The notes: generated from the sequence alone by a model not told the origin. Positions 44,147 through 53,876 are shown, numbered from the stretch's first letter. The stretch is DNA of 64,000 nucleotides from Fluoribacter dumoffii NY 23 (GCF_000236165.1 NZ_CM001373.1:660304-724303); one strand, 5' to 3'. A program made the numbers and translations.

Positions 44147-45472
44147 TTAAAGCCTTTCGAAAATGGTTCTTGTATTAAACCCGAATAACCGCTCATGCAT
44201 TCTATAGGCGTATTCATCAGTCATATTGGCGAGATAATCGCAAACAATCCGATAGGCGTCAGCATCATCTTTAGCTTGTTTGAATAAAACCCTGTTTTTA
44301 TTATCCAGTAAGCTGCCAGGGTTTGAGCTAATGGCATCAAAGAGCCTGAGCACCACCGTTTGTCCGCCATACTCAAAAGTGCGGGCTTCCTGGGAATCAA
44401 TAACGTTATTAAAGATGCATTTTTTTAAATAATTTAGCAAAGCGTTTGCTTCAGGAATAAGTGCCAAATTGAATTTGAGTAAATTATTTTCAAATTCTTC
44501 ATGGGTTGTGATGATTTGCGTCGAAGTAATGAAATAATTCACCATTTCTCCAATAGTTTGTTTTCTTGAGTAGAGATCGTGAGAAAATAGTGAATCGATT
44601 ATTTGATTTGTTCGATTGCCTAACTGAGTATTGCTTAATAATTGTCTGAATTCAGGCGTATCCAGGTGAGAGCCATTGATGAGGCGTAAATGAATGGCAT
44701 CCTCGAGATCATGGACTCCGTAGGCAATATCATCGGCTATATCCATAATAGAACAATCAAAACTATGGTATGCTGATTTTCCTGATTTGGTTTCGCGTGG
44801 CATCTGCGATAAGGATTGAAATAATTCTCTGTCTTTATCCGAAAAAGGAGATAATAACCAATCAATCTCAGGTTGTTCGCAATCAAAATACGCTTTAGGT
44901 GGTAACCAATCAGTGATCTTGATGGTTTTATGAATGGATTCATGGACAGGAGGTTGTTTGGGGGCGACAACACTGGAGTGTTTTACCGGATATTTTAAAA
45001 TGCCAAGCAGTGCCCGTCGGGTTAAATCAAGTCCATAGGTCCCATAACTGCTTTCAACTTTGGTTAAAAGTCGGAGTGTTTGTCCATTCGCTTCAAACCC
45101 CCCATAATTTCGCATCATGAAGTTGAGCGCCACTTCACCGCCGTGACCAAAAGGAGGGTGACCAATATCATGCAGCAAACAAATTACGGAAATTAAATCA
45201 TCATTGGGCAATAACCCCGTTAAGCCAATATGCTTGTCTTGATTCATCAAGAGATTGTGGACAATGCTGCGCCCAATTGAGTCGACCTCGAGCGAATGAG
45301 TGAGGCGTGTGCGGTGAAAATCCCCTTCATCAGTACCTAAAATTTGTGTTTTTCTTTGCAGCCGCCTAAATGCCGGGCAGTGGATTACACGGGTCCGATC
45401 ACGCTCATAAGGATCCCGATGATCCAGATTTCCTCTTTGGTTTGTTTGTCCAGAACGTCGATGTGTCCACAT
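44147..45472 (-). CDS. dgt: dGTPase-like HD-domain triphosphohydrolase
   Basis: A 441-residue enzyme that hydrolyses dGTP (and related dNTPs) to the nucleoside and tripolyphosphate. HD-domain ligands are in order: RLTHSLEVDSIGRSI (H), LLHDIGHPPFGHGGE (HD) and DIADDIAYGVHDLEDA (D). The RRLQRKTQILGTDEGDFHRTR N-terminal block and EYAYRMHERLFGF tail are typical of the Dgt/dNTP triphosphohydrolase type. The start ATG 45472 (MWTHRRSG) fits the family. It is a single gene facing the tRNA operon, with an AT-rich GTAAAA/TTTTAC hairpin between (44097-44115). Confidence 0.92.
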   Translation of the reverse strand: MWTHRRSGQTNQRGNLDHRDPYERDRTRVIHCPAFRRLQRKTQILGTDEGDFHRTRLTHSLEVDSIGRSIVHNLLMNQDKHIGLTGLLPNDDLISVICLLHDIGHPPFGHGGEVALNFMMRNYGGFEANGQTLRLLTKVESSYGTYGLDLTRRALLGILKYPVKHSSVVAPKQPPVHESIHKTIKITDWLPPKAYFDCEQPEIDWLLSPFSDKDRELFQSLSQMPRETKSGKSAYHSFDCSIMDIADDIAYGVHDLEDAIHLRLINGSHLDTPEFRQLLSNTQLGNRTNQIIDSLFSHDLYSRKQTIGEMVNYFITSTQIITTHEEFENNLLKFNLALIPEANALLNYLKKCIFNNVIDSQEARTFEYGGQTVVLRLFDAISSNPGSLLDNKNRVLFKQAKDDADAYRIVCDYLANMTDEYAYRMHERLFGFNTRTIFERL

Positions 45473-45613
45473 AATTTTTTACTGTCTAAATAAATAGAGA
45501 ATTACTGTAAGACATAATTTGTCCTTGAACAACACAAATTTCTAAAGTTTTTTCTAATTGTGTAGATATAGTAGACAAGAAGTAAATAAGAAGAACTAAA
45601 ACAGGGGATGACA

Positions 45614-46129
45614 ATGAATAAAAAAATAAACCTCGCGCTTCTGCTTCTTAGTGCTCTTGTGATGTCTTCCTGTACAAAAGACGATAATTACCTCTCCTAT
45701 CCAGCTTATTCATACATGGACATCACAGAGCCTTATTCCATAAATAACAACACGATGGTTAATTATGATTATCGATATCAGCAAAGACAGGAAGTAAGGG
45801 TTCCAGATTCCTATCATGTAGGAGAATTACATTCTCCTGTTTCTTTTAAAGACAGGGATGAAGTGTGGGTAAATAAACAAAACCCCCAAGGCTATACTAT
45901 AGAGTTGACGGAAGGGGAGAAAGCATCTCAAGTTGCCCAAGTACTTTATAAAACCCCTAAGAATGATCGTGTAGCCCAAGTAAAATATGACAGAGATGGA
46001 AAAACACGCTACAAAGGTGTTTACGGAACCTACAGTACTGCTGAAGAAGCGCAAAAAGCATTAAATTCGTTACCTCCCGAAATAAAAAGTGGGGCATCAG
46101 TGGTTAACTGGAGTAGCGTCCAACAGTAG
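45614..46129 (+). CDS. SPOR-domain lipoprotein
   Basis: A 171-residue lipoprotein. The signal ends in a lipobox LVMSSC, with the lipidated cysteine near residue 20. The C-terminal 70 residues (SQVAQVLYKTPKNDRVAQVKYDR...YKGVYGTYSTAEEAQKALNSLP) form a SPOR domain, which binds denuded septal peptidoglycan; it may therefore localise to division sites. ATG 45614 is preferred because the GGGG ribosome site is six to nine bases upstream, whereas it abuts ATG 45608. A strong terminator follows. Confidence 0.82.
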   Translation: MNKKINLALLLLSALVMSSCTKDDNYLSYPAYSYMDITEPYSINNNTMVNYDYRYQQRQEVRVPDSYHVGELHSPVSFKDRDEVWVNKQNPQGYTIELTEGEKASQVAQVLYKTPKNDRVAQVKYDRDGKTRYKGVYGTYSTAEEAQKALNSLPPEIKSGASVVNWSSVQQ

Positions 46130-46141
46130 TATCAAAAATTG

Positions 46142-46169
46142 AGCCTGGATATAGAATTTCATCCAGGCT
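46142..46169 (+). terminator. Terminator after the SPOR lipoprotein
   Basis: AGCCTGGAT (46142-46150) and ATCCAGGCT (46161-46169) make a perfect 9-bp stem with a 10-base loop, followed by TTGCTTT. It lies between convergent genes. Confidence 0.75.
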
Positions 46170-46178
46170 TTGCTTTGA

Positions 46179-47183
46179 TTAAGGTGTTACTACAATCTTA
46201 CCGATTTGTTCGTTTGACTCCATGTATCTATGTGCGTCAACTATATCGCTCAAAGAAAAGGTTTGAGCAATTTGAGGGTGAAAGGACCCATTTTGTAAAT
46301 GGTTATATATATATTTCTCAGCTTCCCTGCGTATTTCCGGTTGAGAAGAAATTTCAAAGAGCGTATAACCCCGAACCGAGATTCCTTTGTTTAAGGCGGC
46401 AAAAAGTGGAAAGGGTGTAATCGGCTCAAGAGACAGGTTTCCATATACAAAAAGGGTTCCGCCGGGAGCAAGTGTTTCTGCCAGGAGCTCAATGCCTTTG
46501 CCGGCTATGGGATCAAAAACAATCTTTACCCCTGCATGTTGAGTAATTTCATTGACGCGGTCAACAAGATTTTCTTCATTAGTTACAATGACATGATCGG
46601 CGCCTAAAGCGAGTAACTCTTTCTTTTTCTTGGAGGTACGAGTAGTAACAATACTGATAGCTCCTTGAGCACGAGCAGTTTGAATTGCTGCTATCCCAAC
46701 ACTGCTGCTTGCCGCAGTAATTAAAACATAATCATTTTTAGAAAGCTTTCCGTAATGAACCAGAGCCCCATAGGCAGTTAAGTATTGCATCCAGATTGAA
46801 GTTCCTTCTTCATAGGATAGTTTCTCAGGATATGCTGCAAGCGCAAAAGCAGGGACAATAGCAACTTCTCCATAAACACCGTATTTACCTAAATCAAAAC
46901 AAGGTACGGTGCTGAATTTCTTGCCAATTATTTTTTTATCTACATCAGGCCCCACCGCTTCTACTATACCGGAGGCTTCATAACCAATTTTGGAGGGAAA
47001 ATGCGGTTGTACCAGATATTTTCCAGTGCGAAACATAACTTCAGCCCGATTTAATCCAATCGCGTGAACCCGTAAGCGAACTTCTCCTTTTAGGGGTTCT
47101 GGCAAAGGTTCCTTTTCAAGCTTTAATACCTCTGCTCCGCCAGTTTCATGAAAGCGAACAATTTTGACTGATGTTTGAGACAT
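46179..47183 (-). CDS. Zinc-free MDR quinone oxidoreductase / alcohol dehydrogenase family
   Basis: A 334-residue medium-chain dehydrogenase/reductase. The N-terminal GroES-like domain shows VRLRVHAIGLNRAEVMFRTGKY and IGYEASGIVEAVG; the Rossmann domain has the NADPH loop AASSSVGIAAIQTA. The catalytic zinc cysteines of alcohol dehydrogenases are missing, which fits the quinone oxidoreductase (Qor) branch. The physiological substrate is unknown. ATG 47183 (MSQTSVK) has AAGGAA upstream; a longer reading from 47228 would run into gspM and is not favoured. Confidence 0.88.
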   Translation of the reverse strand: MSQTSVKIVRFHETGGAEVLKLEKEPLPEPLKGEVRLRVHAIGLNRAEVMFRTGKYLVQPHFPSKIGYEASGIVEAVGPDVDKKIIGKKFSTVPCFDLGKYGVYGEVAIVPAFALAAYPEKLSYEEGTSIWMQYLTAYGALVHYGKLSKNDYVLITAASSSVGIAAIQTARAQGAISIVTTRTSKKKKELLALGADHVIVTNEENLVDRVNEITQHAGVKIVFDPIAGKGIELLAETLAPGGTLFVYGNLSLEPITPFPLFAALNKGISVRGYTLFEISSQPEIRREAEKYIYNHLQNGSFHPQIAQTFSLSDIVDAHRYMESNEQIGKIVVTP

Positions 47184-47205
47184 AATAATTCCTTTTTTTA
47201 TAAGT

Positions 47206-47691
47206 CTAAGGGTTTTTAGAAGCAGCACTGATCAAAATCATTAAGCGTGTTATGCCGGAAGTTTTTAAGCGGTCTGCTTCAAATTGTTTCACTGTTATCG
47301 CATAGTTTTGATTTATTTTTTCCAGCCAATGAATAAATAAATCAAAAGCAACAGCATCAAAAGAAAGCTGAATATCTCCTGAGCCGGTCTGTTGCATCTG
47401 ATAAGGAAATTTTAATGCCGGATCGTTTTTTAGTTTCGTAGCTAGCGTAGTAAGCAATTGACTATTATCCAGGATTTGTTTTTTCGTTTGTTTCACATGA
47501 CTTTGTTGTCTTATTCTTTTCATCCATTCAAGGGTAGCTGTTTTTTCAACTAATTGGGTGGATTTCTGGTTAACCCGTTGACTTAACGGAGTGTATAAGA
47601 ATAAATAATACACATAAAGGAAAAGGCATATCCCTGTTCCAATCAACATCCATTTTTCTCGTTCATTGAGTGAACTTAGGTAGGCTTTCAC
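47206..47691 (-). CDS. lspM: Type II secretion protein GspM (LspM)
   Basis: A 161-residue bitopic inner-membrane protein: a short cytoplasmic N-terminus (MKAYLSSLNEREKWMLIG), one helix (TGICLFLYVYYLFLY) and a periplasmic ferredoxin-like domain. It belongs to the assembly platform of the type II secretion system with GspL. The start is GTG 47691, overlapping the gspL TGA by four bases (GTGA) with GGAG upstream, indicating translational coupling. Confidence 0.85.
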   Translation of the reverse strand: MKAYLSSLNEREKWMLIGTGICLFLYVYYLFLYTPLSQRVNQKSTQLVEKTATLEWMKRIRQQSHVKQTKKQILDNSQLLTTLATKLKNDPALKFPYQMQQTGSGDIQLSFDAVAFDLFIHWLEKINQNYAITVKQFEADRLKTSGITRLMILISAASKNP

Positions 47692-48827
47692 GTTAACTCC
47701 AAAGTGGCCACAACTTGTTGCTCACGCGTTGAGGCCTGGGTTTGTTTCACTTTTAATTGTAGTTTTTTCAATTCATTTTCCAATTCTTCCAAACTGGTAA
47801 AATCCGTACTCACCAGGGTGACAGATAAAGTTTTGTTCTGGTAACGTAATTGCTCCAGGGTATGGTGATCATTTTTCATTACTTTAGAAAATTGATTAAG
47901 TAAGAACCAGAAACGATTTTGCTCCTCTGCATTATTGCTTTTTAATAGTTGTGTAATACGAAATTTAGGGCTGATTACTTGTTTTGCATCAGGGAAAAAC
48001 TCATGATAAATCACTGCTGTTTGTTCATCAATTTTCTGGGTTTCTTTATTTAACTGATGCAATTTAATCCAATTAACGACAAGGAGTGAGAGTAACCAGA
48101 TACAAAACAGAACGATGCTTAGCTGGTATCCCTTTTTTAGTAAATCGTTTTTATATCCATGTTGCATTTCCCCCTGACAGAGGTTCATTAATTTCGACTT
48201 TAGTATTCTTTGTGCAATCCATTCATAGGACGTTTCCTGTCTTTTGGTCAAGTTAAAGTCTGCAGGGATTGAACTGTCTTCAAAAAGCAAAGGTTGATGT
48301 TGCGGATGGCTTTTTAGGTAAATATGAGCTAAATCCCCGGAAAGGGCGCCTTTGAACTCATCTGTATTAATCAATAAAGTTGTTCCGCAGATGCATAGTT
48401 CCTCAGGTGCCAAGGCAAACCAGTCTACAGTAATCCCGGAAAAAGCAATATCTTGTTCATTGAGGCATTGCATCAGATAGCGAATTCGCTGTTTGCTAAT
48501 TACTGTAACCAGATATTGATTGTTCTGATAGCGAGTTTTATCAAATGCAAAATGAAGTTCATCTACGGGCTGGGCTAATTTATCTTCTAAAGCATAAGGA
48601 ATTGCAACCCGTGCTTTTCTCTCAGGAAGCCATGAAAGCTCAAGATTGAGAAGGGTGGCATGTTCACATGTTTCAATTACTAAGGTGTTGCAGTCATTTT
48701 GTAAGGTTTTAATTTCAACAAAACTTCGTAGTGCAGGTGGACTAATTACTGCTCCATCAGCATTCATTTTGAGGCAGAAACATCCTGCCTCATCTATATT
48801 TTTTACAAAAAGAAAAAGGGTATCCAT
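47688..48827 (-). CDS. lspL: Type II secretion protein GspL (LspL)
   Basis: A 379-residue inner-membrane assembly-platform protein. The cytoplasmic domain (1-225) has the actin-like GspL pattern (ELSWLPERKARVAIPYALEDKL, LHFAFD) that binds the ATPase GspE; a single helix lies near 235-255 (LSIVLFCIWLLSLLVVNW), followed by a coiled and ferredoxin-like periplasmic part that pairs with GspM. In Legionella, type II secretion exports many degradative enzymes. The gene begins two bases after the mltB stop and overlaps gspM, so mltB-gspL-gspM form an operon. Confidence 0.9.
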   Translation of the reverse strand: MDTLFLFVKNIDEAGCFCLKMNADGAVISPPALRSFVEIKTLQNDCNTLVIETCEHATLLNLELSWLPERKARVAIPYALEDKLAQPVDELHFAFDKTRYQNNQYLVTVISKQRIRYLMQCLNEQDIAFSGITVDWFALAPEELCICGTTLLINTDEFKGALSGDLAHIYLKSHPQHQPLLFEDSSIPADFNLTKRQETSYEWIAQRILKSKLMNLCQGEMQHGYKNDLLKKGYQLSIVLFCIWLLSLLVVNWIKLHQLNKETQKIDEQTAVIYHEFFPDAKQVISPKFRITQLLKSNNAEEQNRFWFLLNQFSKVMKNDHHTLEQLRYQNKTLSVTLVSTDFTSLEELENELKKLQLKVKQTQASTREQQVVATLELT

Positions 48828-48829
48828 TC

Positions 48830-49852
48830 CTAAGCATAAGCTCTATGTTTTTTAGTGTTCATGGCAGTCCACTGTTGTTTTAATTGTTGTGACAACAGAT
48901 AAACCACAAGGGCATATTGAGGACTCGAGTTGTAGCGGGTTATTACAAAAAAGTTGTGGTAGGCAATCCAGTATTCATTTCCGTTGGCAGTTACCAGTTC
49001 AATCAAAGCCGCTCGGGAAGGGTGGTTATGCGCTGCGGTTATCGGTTTAACTCCATGGGCAACCAATTGTGAATAGTAATAATTAGGTTTTTTGGGATTT
49101 ACCTGAATTCTTTTATAGCGTGTTCCTACTATTTTAGCATTCTGGGCAACTCCATCATTTGTTTTCCAACCATGGTGGTGGAAGTAATTGGCAATACTTC
49201 CTATAGAATCAGCATTATCACTTACAATATCGCGTTTTCCTTTATTGTTAAAATCAACCGCAAAATTACGATAACTGCTGGGCATAAACTGTGGTTGACC
49301 TATAGCACCTGCGTATGATCCTTTGAATTGGGTTGCAGGGACTCCATGTTCGCGGCAAAGAAGCAGATATTCTTTTAATTCTCTCGTGAAATAAGGTGCA
49401 CGTTTTGGATAGTTGAAGGCGAGAGTGGCTAATGCATCAAGAACTCGATGCTCGCCTTGCCGCTCTCCATATAAAGTTTCAACGCCGAGAATCGCTACAA
49501 TAATTTCAGGAGGAACTCCATATTTTTTTTGGGCTTTTTCTAATGCTTGCCTGTTAGCCGCCCAATAGTCCAGTCCACCTTTTAAGCGAGCAGGAGTTAG
49601 AAATATATCTCTATAAACATCCCAATTTTTCTTTTCATAAGGCTTTTCCATTGATTCGATAATATCAGGTCGAATAACTACCTGATTCATTATTGCTGTG
49701 AGTTCTCTGGCATTAAAATGATGTTCCTTAACCATGCTTTGGATAAATAATTGCACATCTTTTCTTTGTGTAAATGCGTTATCAGAATAAGTTGAGAATG
49801 AAAAAAGCAGTAGTATTATTGCTATAAACCCCAAGCCTGGAATTCGTTGCAT
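48830..49852 (-). CDS. mltB: Membrane-bound lytic murein transglycosylase B
   Basis: A 340-residue GH103-family lytic transglycosylase that cleaves peptidoglycan with 1,6-anhydromuramic acid formation. A signal sequence (MQRIPGLGFIAIILLLFSFSTYS) without a clear lipobox suggests a soluble periplasmic form. The catalytic glutamate is in AILGVETLYGERQG, and IGQPQFMPSSYRNFAVDFNNKGKRDI is the substrate-groove signature. ATG 49852 has AAGG five to eight bases upstream; a longer reading from 49915 is unlikely. It is first in the run mltB-gspL-gspM. Confidence 0.9.
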   Translation of the reverse strand: MQRIPGLGFIAIILLLFSFSTYSDNAFTQRKDVQLFIQSMVKEHHFNARELTAIMNQVVIRPDIIESMEKPYEKKNWDVYRDIFLTPARLKGGLDYWAANRQALEKAQKKYGVPPEIIVAILGVETLYGERQGEHRVLDALATLAFNYPKRAPYFTRELKEYLLLCREHGVPATQFKGSYAGAIGQPQFMPSSYRNFAVDFNNKGKRDIVSDNADSIGSIANYFHHHGWKTNDGVAQNAKIVGTRYKRIQVNPKKPNYYYSQLVAHGVKPITAAHNHPSRAALIELVTANGNEYWIAYHNFFVITRYNSSPQYALVVYLLSQQLKQQWTAMNTKKHRAYA

Positions 49853-49975
49853 GGCACACCTTAATTTATGTAAAACGAAAGGATAAATCTTATTAAAAAT
49901 GCAGTACATTAGCAAATACTTTAAGGCTGCGCTTATTTAAGCTAAAATGCGCTATTTGCTAAAAGGGTATTTCAG

Positions 49976-51781
49976 TTGAGTGATTTAAAGCGAATTCGTA
50001 ACTTTTCCATCATTGCCCATATTGATCATGGTAAATCTACCTTGGCAGATCGATTCATCCAGATTTGTGGCGGTTTAAGCGAGCGTGAGATGAGTGCTCA
50101 GGTTCTTGATTCTATGGATATAGAACGAGAAAGAGGGATCACTATTAAAGCTCAGTGTGTTTCTTTAAATTATACTGCAAAAGATGGCAAGAGCTATCTC
50201 TTGAACTTCATTGATACACCGGGACATGTCGATTTCAGCTACGAGGTATCGCGCTCCCTGGCTGCTTGTGAAGGGGCAATCCTCGTTGTTGATGCGGCTC
50301 AGGGTGTGGAAGCACAGACGGTGGCAGTTTGTTACACCGCTATTGATCAATCCCTGGCTGTTTTGCCAGTGCTTAATAAAATTGACTTGCCGCAAGCCGA
50401 GCCTGAGCGTGTTATATCAGAAATTGAAGACATTATTGGCCTTGATGCCCATGAAGCAATAAGAGTCAGTGCAAAAAGCGGCTTGGGTGTCGAAGATGTA
50501 CTTGAGGCTCTGGTAACCCGTATTCCTCCGCCAAAAGGTGATATTAATGAACCATTACAGGCTTTGATCATTGATTCATGGTTTGACAGCTATCTTGGCG
50601 TTGTTTCTTTGGTGCGTATCGTAAATGGTTCCATACGTAAAGGGGACAAGATGAGAGTAATGTCTACCGGTCGTTCCTATGAGGTCGATCAGGTAGGTAT
50701 ATTCACTCCCAAACGCACCAAACTCGACATGCTCAATGCGGGGGAAGTAGGTTATGTGGTAGCTGGGATTAAAGAAATTCAGGGTGCTCCAGTTGGAGAT
50801 ACGCTTACCCTGGAAAAGATTCCTGCGGAAAAACCCTTACCCGGGTTTCAACGCGTCAAGCCGCAAGTCTATGCGGGTTTATTCCCAGTAAGCTCTGATG
50901 ATTTTGAAGCATTCCGTGAAGCTTTAGCTAAATTAAGCCTGAATGACGCTTCTTTATTTTACGAACCCGAATCTTCTGAAGCCTTGGGATTTGGTTTCCG
51001 ATGTGGTTTCCTGGGCATGCTGCATATGGAAATCGTTCAAGAGCGTCTTGAAAGGGAATATAATCTTGATCTGATTTCGACCGCACCTACTGTGGTTTAT
51101 CAAATTTTAACCCAGAAAGGCGAGACGATGTTAATCGATAATCCGTCCCTTCTTCCGCCGCTTCCACAAATTAAAGAAATGTATGAACCCATTGTGAGGG
51201 CAAACATCCTTGTACCCCAAGATTATTTGGGTTCTATCATCAGTTTATGCGTCGAGCGGCGTGGTGTTCAGGTGAATATGACTTATAGCGGCCGTCAGGT
51301 TTCAGTAACCTATGACATTCCCATGAGTGAAGTGGTATCTGATTTTTTTGACCGATTGAAATCAGTGAGTCGTGGATATGCTTCCTTGGATTATAATTTT
51401 TTACGTTTCCAGGAAGCTGATTTGGTTAAAATGGATATTTTGATAAACAGTGAGCGAGTTGATGCGCTCTCCGTAATTGTCCATCGTTCCTCTGCACACA
51501 GCCGTGGAAAATTAATCGCTGAGAAAATGCGTGATTTGATTCCAAGGCAAATGTTTGATGTGGCAATCCAGGCGGCTTTGGGAAGTCATATTATTGCCCG
51601 ACAAACAGTAAAAGCTTTACGAAAGAATGTTACTGCAAAATGTTATGGTGGTGACGTGACACGAAAACGCAAATTGTTGGAGAAACAAAAGGCGGGTAAG
51701 AAGCGTATGAAACAAGTGGGGCATGTAGAAATTCCCCAGGAAGCATTTATGGCTGTGTTTCAGACAGATAAAAAGAAATAA
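49976..51781 (+). CDS. lepA: Elongation factor 4 (LepA) translational GTPase
   Basis: A 601-residue ribosome-associated GTPase. G motifs are all present: AHIDHGKST (G1), GITI (G2), DTPGH (G3), NKID (G4) and SAKSG (G5). The C-terminal LepA-specific domain includes [14 protein letters not shown] and ends [22 protein letters not shown]. The start is TTG 49976 with AAAGGG upstream; no ATG is available near the family N-terminus. The stop TAA straddles the left end of a 96-bp inverted-repeat insertion. lepB follows, as in other gammaproteobacteria. Confidence 0.97.
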   Translation: MSDLKRIRNFSIIAHIDHGKSTLADRFIQICGGLSEREMSAQVLDSMDIERERGITIKAQCVSLNYTAKDGKSYLLNFIDTPGHVDFSYEVSRSLAACEGAILVVDAAQGVEAQTVAVCYTAIDQSLAVLPVLNKIDLPQAEPERVISEIEDIIGLDAHEAIRVSAKSGLGVEDVLEALVTRIPPPKGDINEPLQALIIDSWFDSYLGVVSLVRIVNGSIRKGDKMRVMSTGRSYEVDQVGIFTPKRTKLDMLNAGEVGYVVAGIKEIQGAPVGDTLTLEKIPAEKPLPGFQRVKPQVYAGLFPVSSDDFEAFREALAKLSLNDASLFYEPESSEALGFGFRCGFLGMLHMEIVQERLEREYNLDLISTAPTVVYQILTQKGETMLIDNPSLLPPLPQIKEMYEPIVRANILVPQDYLGSIISLCVERRGVQVNMTYSGRQVSVTYDIPMSEVVSDFFDRLKSVSRGYASLDYNFLRFQEADLVKMDILINSERVDALSVIVHRSSAHSRGKLIAEKMRDLIPRQMFDVAIQAALGSHIIARQTVKALRKNVTAKCYGGDVTRKRKLLEKQKAGKKRMKQVGHVEIPQEAFMAVFQTDKKK

Positions 51782-51876
51782 TAACCGTTCACCCCAGTAA
51801 AAAGACAGTGTTTGATGTATCGGCCCCTTTCAACCTGGCTTAACCCTAGGTAATTTAAATTGGGGTGAACAGTTAT
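51781..51876. mobile_element. 96-bp MITE-like inverted-repeat element between lepA and lepB
   Basis: Terminal inverted repeats ATAACCGTTCACCCCA (51781-51796) and TGGGGTGAACAGTTAT (51861-51876) match at 15 of 16 positions. The element is flanked by a perfect 9-bp direct repeat AAAGAAATA at 51772-51780 and 51877-51885, as expected of a target-site duplication. The core of 64 bases has no coding capacity. The left junction completes the lepA TAA. A strong hairpin could form in the transcript, so it may also act as a terminator or attenuator before lepB. It is too small to transpose alone; a related full-length insertion sequence would be needed elsewhere in the genome. Confidence 0.75.
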
Positions 51877-51944
51877 AAAGAAATAATCCAATGACTTTGA
51901 TGCCATTGAATTAGATGAATTAAGCTTAATTAGGATATAAATTT

Positions 51945-52700
51945 ATGAATTTTGCTTTAATATTGGTTGTCCTGTCTTTTATCAGTGGGTTAATTTACCT
52001 GTTAGATGTTCTTTTCTGGGCAAAAAAACGCTCACAGGATGAAAAACCTACCCGGATTATTGAATATTCACGTTCTTTCTTTCCTGTTTTTTTCATTGTC
52101 TTAATCTTGCGTTCATTTCTGATTGAACCTTTCCGCATACCCTCAGGTTCCCTGGAGCCTACATTACTGGTCGGAGATTTTGTAGCTGTAAACAAGTTTA
52201 TTTATGGTCTAAGACTTCCAGTTTGGGAAAAGAAAATAATACCCATTTCAGATCCTAAAACAGGGGAGGTTGCTGTTTTTCGCTGGCCGCCAGATCCTTC
52301 CTTTGATTACATTAAAAGGGTTATAGGGGTTCCAGGCGATAAAGTGAGCTATCATAATAAAGTACTCACAATCAATGGAAAAGAAGCCAAGCAAACTTTT
52401 GTTGAATACACGATTGATGAGAGTTCCGGAAAAGCGGTAACCAAATATAAAGAAGATTTAAATGGAAGGGTGCATGATATTTTCATCAGAACAGATGTTC
52501 CCGCTGTAGATTTTGATATTGTAGTCCCGGAAGGAAGTTACTTTATGATGGGCGATAACCGCGATGACAGTGCCGATAGCCGATTCTGGGGTTTTGTACC
52601 TGAGTCCTATTTGAGAGGCAAGGCCTTTTTGGTGTGGATGAGTTGGAATGGTAAAACAGATAATGTACGCTGGTCTAAAATAGGGAAATTGATCCCTTAA
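51945..52700 (+). CDS. lepB: Signal peptidase I
   Basis: A 251-residue membrane serine protease that removes signal peptides from secreted proteins. Two N-terminal helices (ALILVVLSFISGLIYLLDVLFW and FFPVFFIVLILRSFLI) precede the catalytic serine in RIPSGSLEPTLLVGDF, with Leu where E. coli has Met after the serine, and the catalytic lysine in YIKRVIGVPGD. The MGDNRDDSADSRFWGFVP box E is complete. AGGA lies before the ATG. It is downstream of lepA beyond the inserted 96-bp element. Confidence 0.96.
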   Translation: MNFALILVVLSFISGLIYLLDVLFWAKKRSQDEKPTRIIEYSRSFFPVFFIVLILRSFLIEPFRIPSGSLEPTLLVGDFVAVNKFIYGLRLPVWEKKIIPISDPKTGEVAVFRWPPDPSFDYIKRVIGVPGDKVSYHNKVLTINGKEAKQTFVEYTIDESSGKAVTKYKEDLNGRVHDIFIRTDVPAVDFDIVVPEGSYFMMGDNRDDSADSRFWGFVPESYLRGKAFLVWMSWNGKTDNVRWSKIGKLIP

Positions 52701-52760
52701 GTTTGGGATTGAAAGAAGCTACAGATTGTATGTTGGAATATATTATAGAAGGAATAAAGA

Positions 52761-53153
52761 ATGCTAAAACAGAAAGGGATGACATTTATAGGGACATTAT
52801 TTACTGTCGTTGTTCTTATAATGGCTGCTGTTGTGATAATGCGTATTATTCCAGTTTATTTGCAATATTACTCAGTGCTGCAGTCGGTCAAAGGATTAAA
52901 TTCGATTCCTCCATCTTCGTTAACCGGTGATCCGGTTACAGATATTAACGTTTTGAAGAGTACCCTTGATAAGCGTCTTGATATTAATGGGGTACCGAGT
53001 TTGAAAGAGAATCAATTAAGTATCGAACCAAAAGGTTCTCATAAATTTAGAGTGAAATTGAAATATCAGGTTATCAAGCCTTTGGTATACAATATGAGCT
53101 TATTATTTGATTTTGATCATACTGAAGAGGTTGTGGCAGGCAGTGAAAGTTGA
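52761..53153 (+). CDS. DUF4845 membrane protein
   Basis: A 130-residue protein with one N-terminal helix (MTFIGTLFTVVVLIMAAVVIMRIIP, pilin-like in look) and a periplasmic domain containing the KSTLDKRLDINGV and YNMSLLFDFDHTEEV blocks of DUF4845. The family lies between lepB and rnc in many gammaproteobacteria, as here; its function is unknown. AAGGA is placed before the ATG. It overlaps the rnc start by eleven bases. Confidence 0.88.
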   Translation: MLKQKGMTFIGTLFTVVVLIMAAVVIMRIIPVYLQYYSVLQSVKGLNSIPPSSLTGDPVTDINVLKSTLDKRLDINGVPSLKENQLSIEPKGSHKFRVKLKYQVIKPLVYNMSLLFDFDHTEEVVAGSES

Positions 53154-53820
53154 TTTAGAAAGATTATGCAGGCGATTAAATTATCAATTTAAAAAAATTG
53201 CCTATCTCAAGCAAGCCTTGACTCATTGCAGTGCTGGTAGTGAAAACTATGAGCGTTTTGAGTTTTTAGGCGATTCCATATTGAGCTTTGTAATTGCTAA
53301 TGAACTTTTTCACCGATTTCCAATGCAGAGCGAAGGTCAATTAAGCCGTTTGCGTTCCTTTTTGGTTCGGGGTGAGATGCTGGTGGAGTTAGCTAAAGAA
53401 ATTGAGTTGGGTGATTTTCTTTATTTGGGTCAAGGCGAGCTTAAGAGTGGTGGGTTTCGTCGGGCTTCAATTCTCTCTGACGCGATGGAAGCTGTTTTCG
53501 CAGCCATTTTTCTTGATGGGGGTATCGGGCCTGCAAAAGAAGTTATTTTAAGTTTGTATCAATCCAGGCTTGAAGATTCCAATTTAAATGATTGTTTAAA
53601 AGATTCCAAAACTCAATTACAAGAATACCTCCAGGCTGAGAAAATTGCTCTTCCAGAATATACTTTGACTAAGATTGAAGGTGATGAACACAATCAAATA
53701 TTTTACATCACCTGCACGGTCAATGGTGCCAAGCATAAAACTTTTGGCCAAGGCTCTAATCGCCGTAAAGCAGAGCAATTAGCTGCCAAAGCTATGCTGG
53801 AACAATTGCGTTCTCGATAA
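53143..53820 (+). CDS. rnc: Ribonuclease III
   Basis: A 225-residue double-stranded-RNA endonuclease that processes rRNA precursors and regulates mRNA. The signature NYERFEFLGDSIL and DAMEAVFAAIFLDGG supply the metal-binding acidic residues; the C-terminal double-stranded-RNA-binding domain runs from DSKTQLQEYLQ to GQGSNRRKAEQLAAKAML. GTG 53143 is the chosen start; it overlaps the DUF4845 stop, and an in-frame TTG at 53107 would add non-family residues. The usual era and recO neighbours do not follow; an orphan gene does instead. Confidence 0.95.
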   Translation: MKVDLERLCRRLNYQFKKIAYLKQALTHCSAGSENYERFEFLGDSILSFVIANELFHRFPMQSEGQLSRLRSFLVRGEMLVELAKEIELGDFLYLGQGELKSGGFRRASILSDAMEAVFAAIFLDGGIGPAKEVILSLYQSRLEDSNLNDCLKDSKTQLQEYLQAEKIALPEYTLTKIEGDEHNQIFYITCTVNGAKHKTFGQGSNRRKAEQLAAKAMLEQLRSR

Positions 53821-53840
53821 TATATCTGCTCATCAGTCTC

Positions 53841-53876
53841 ACAACGGTTAAATTCATTTCATGAAGTTGCCGTTGT
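53841..53876 (+). terminator. Possible terminator after rnc
   Basis: ACAACGG (53841-53847) and CCGTTGT (53870-53876) pair perfectly with a 22-base loop; a short AATTTG follows. Weak on its own. Confidence 0.35.
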
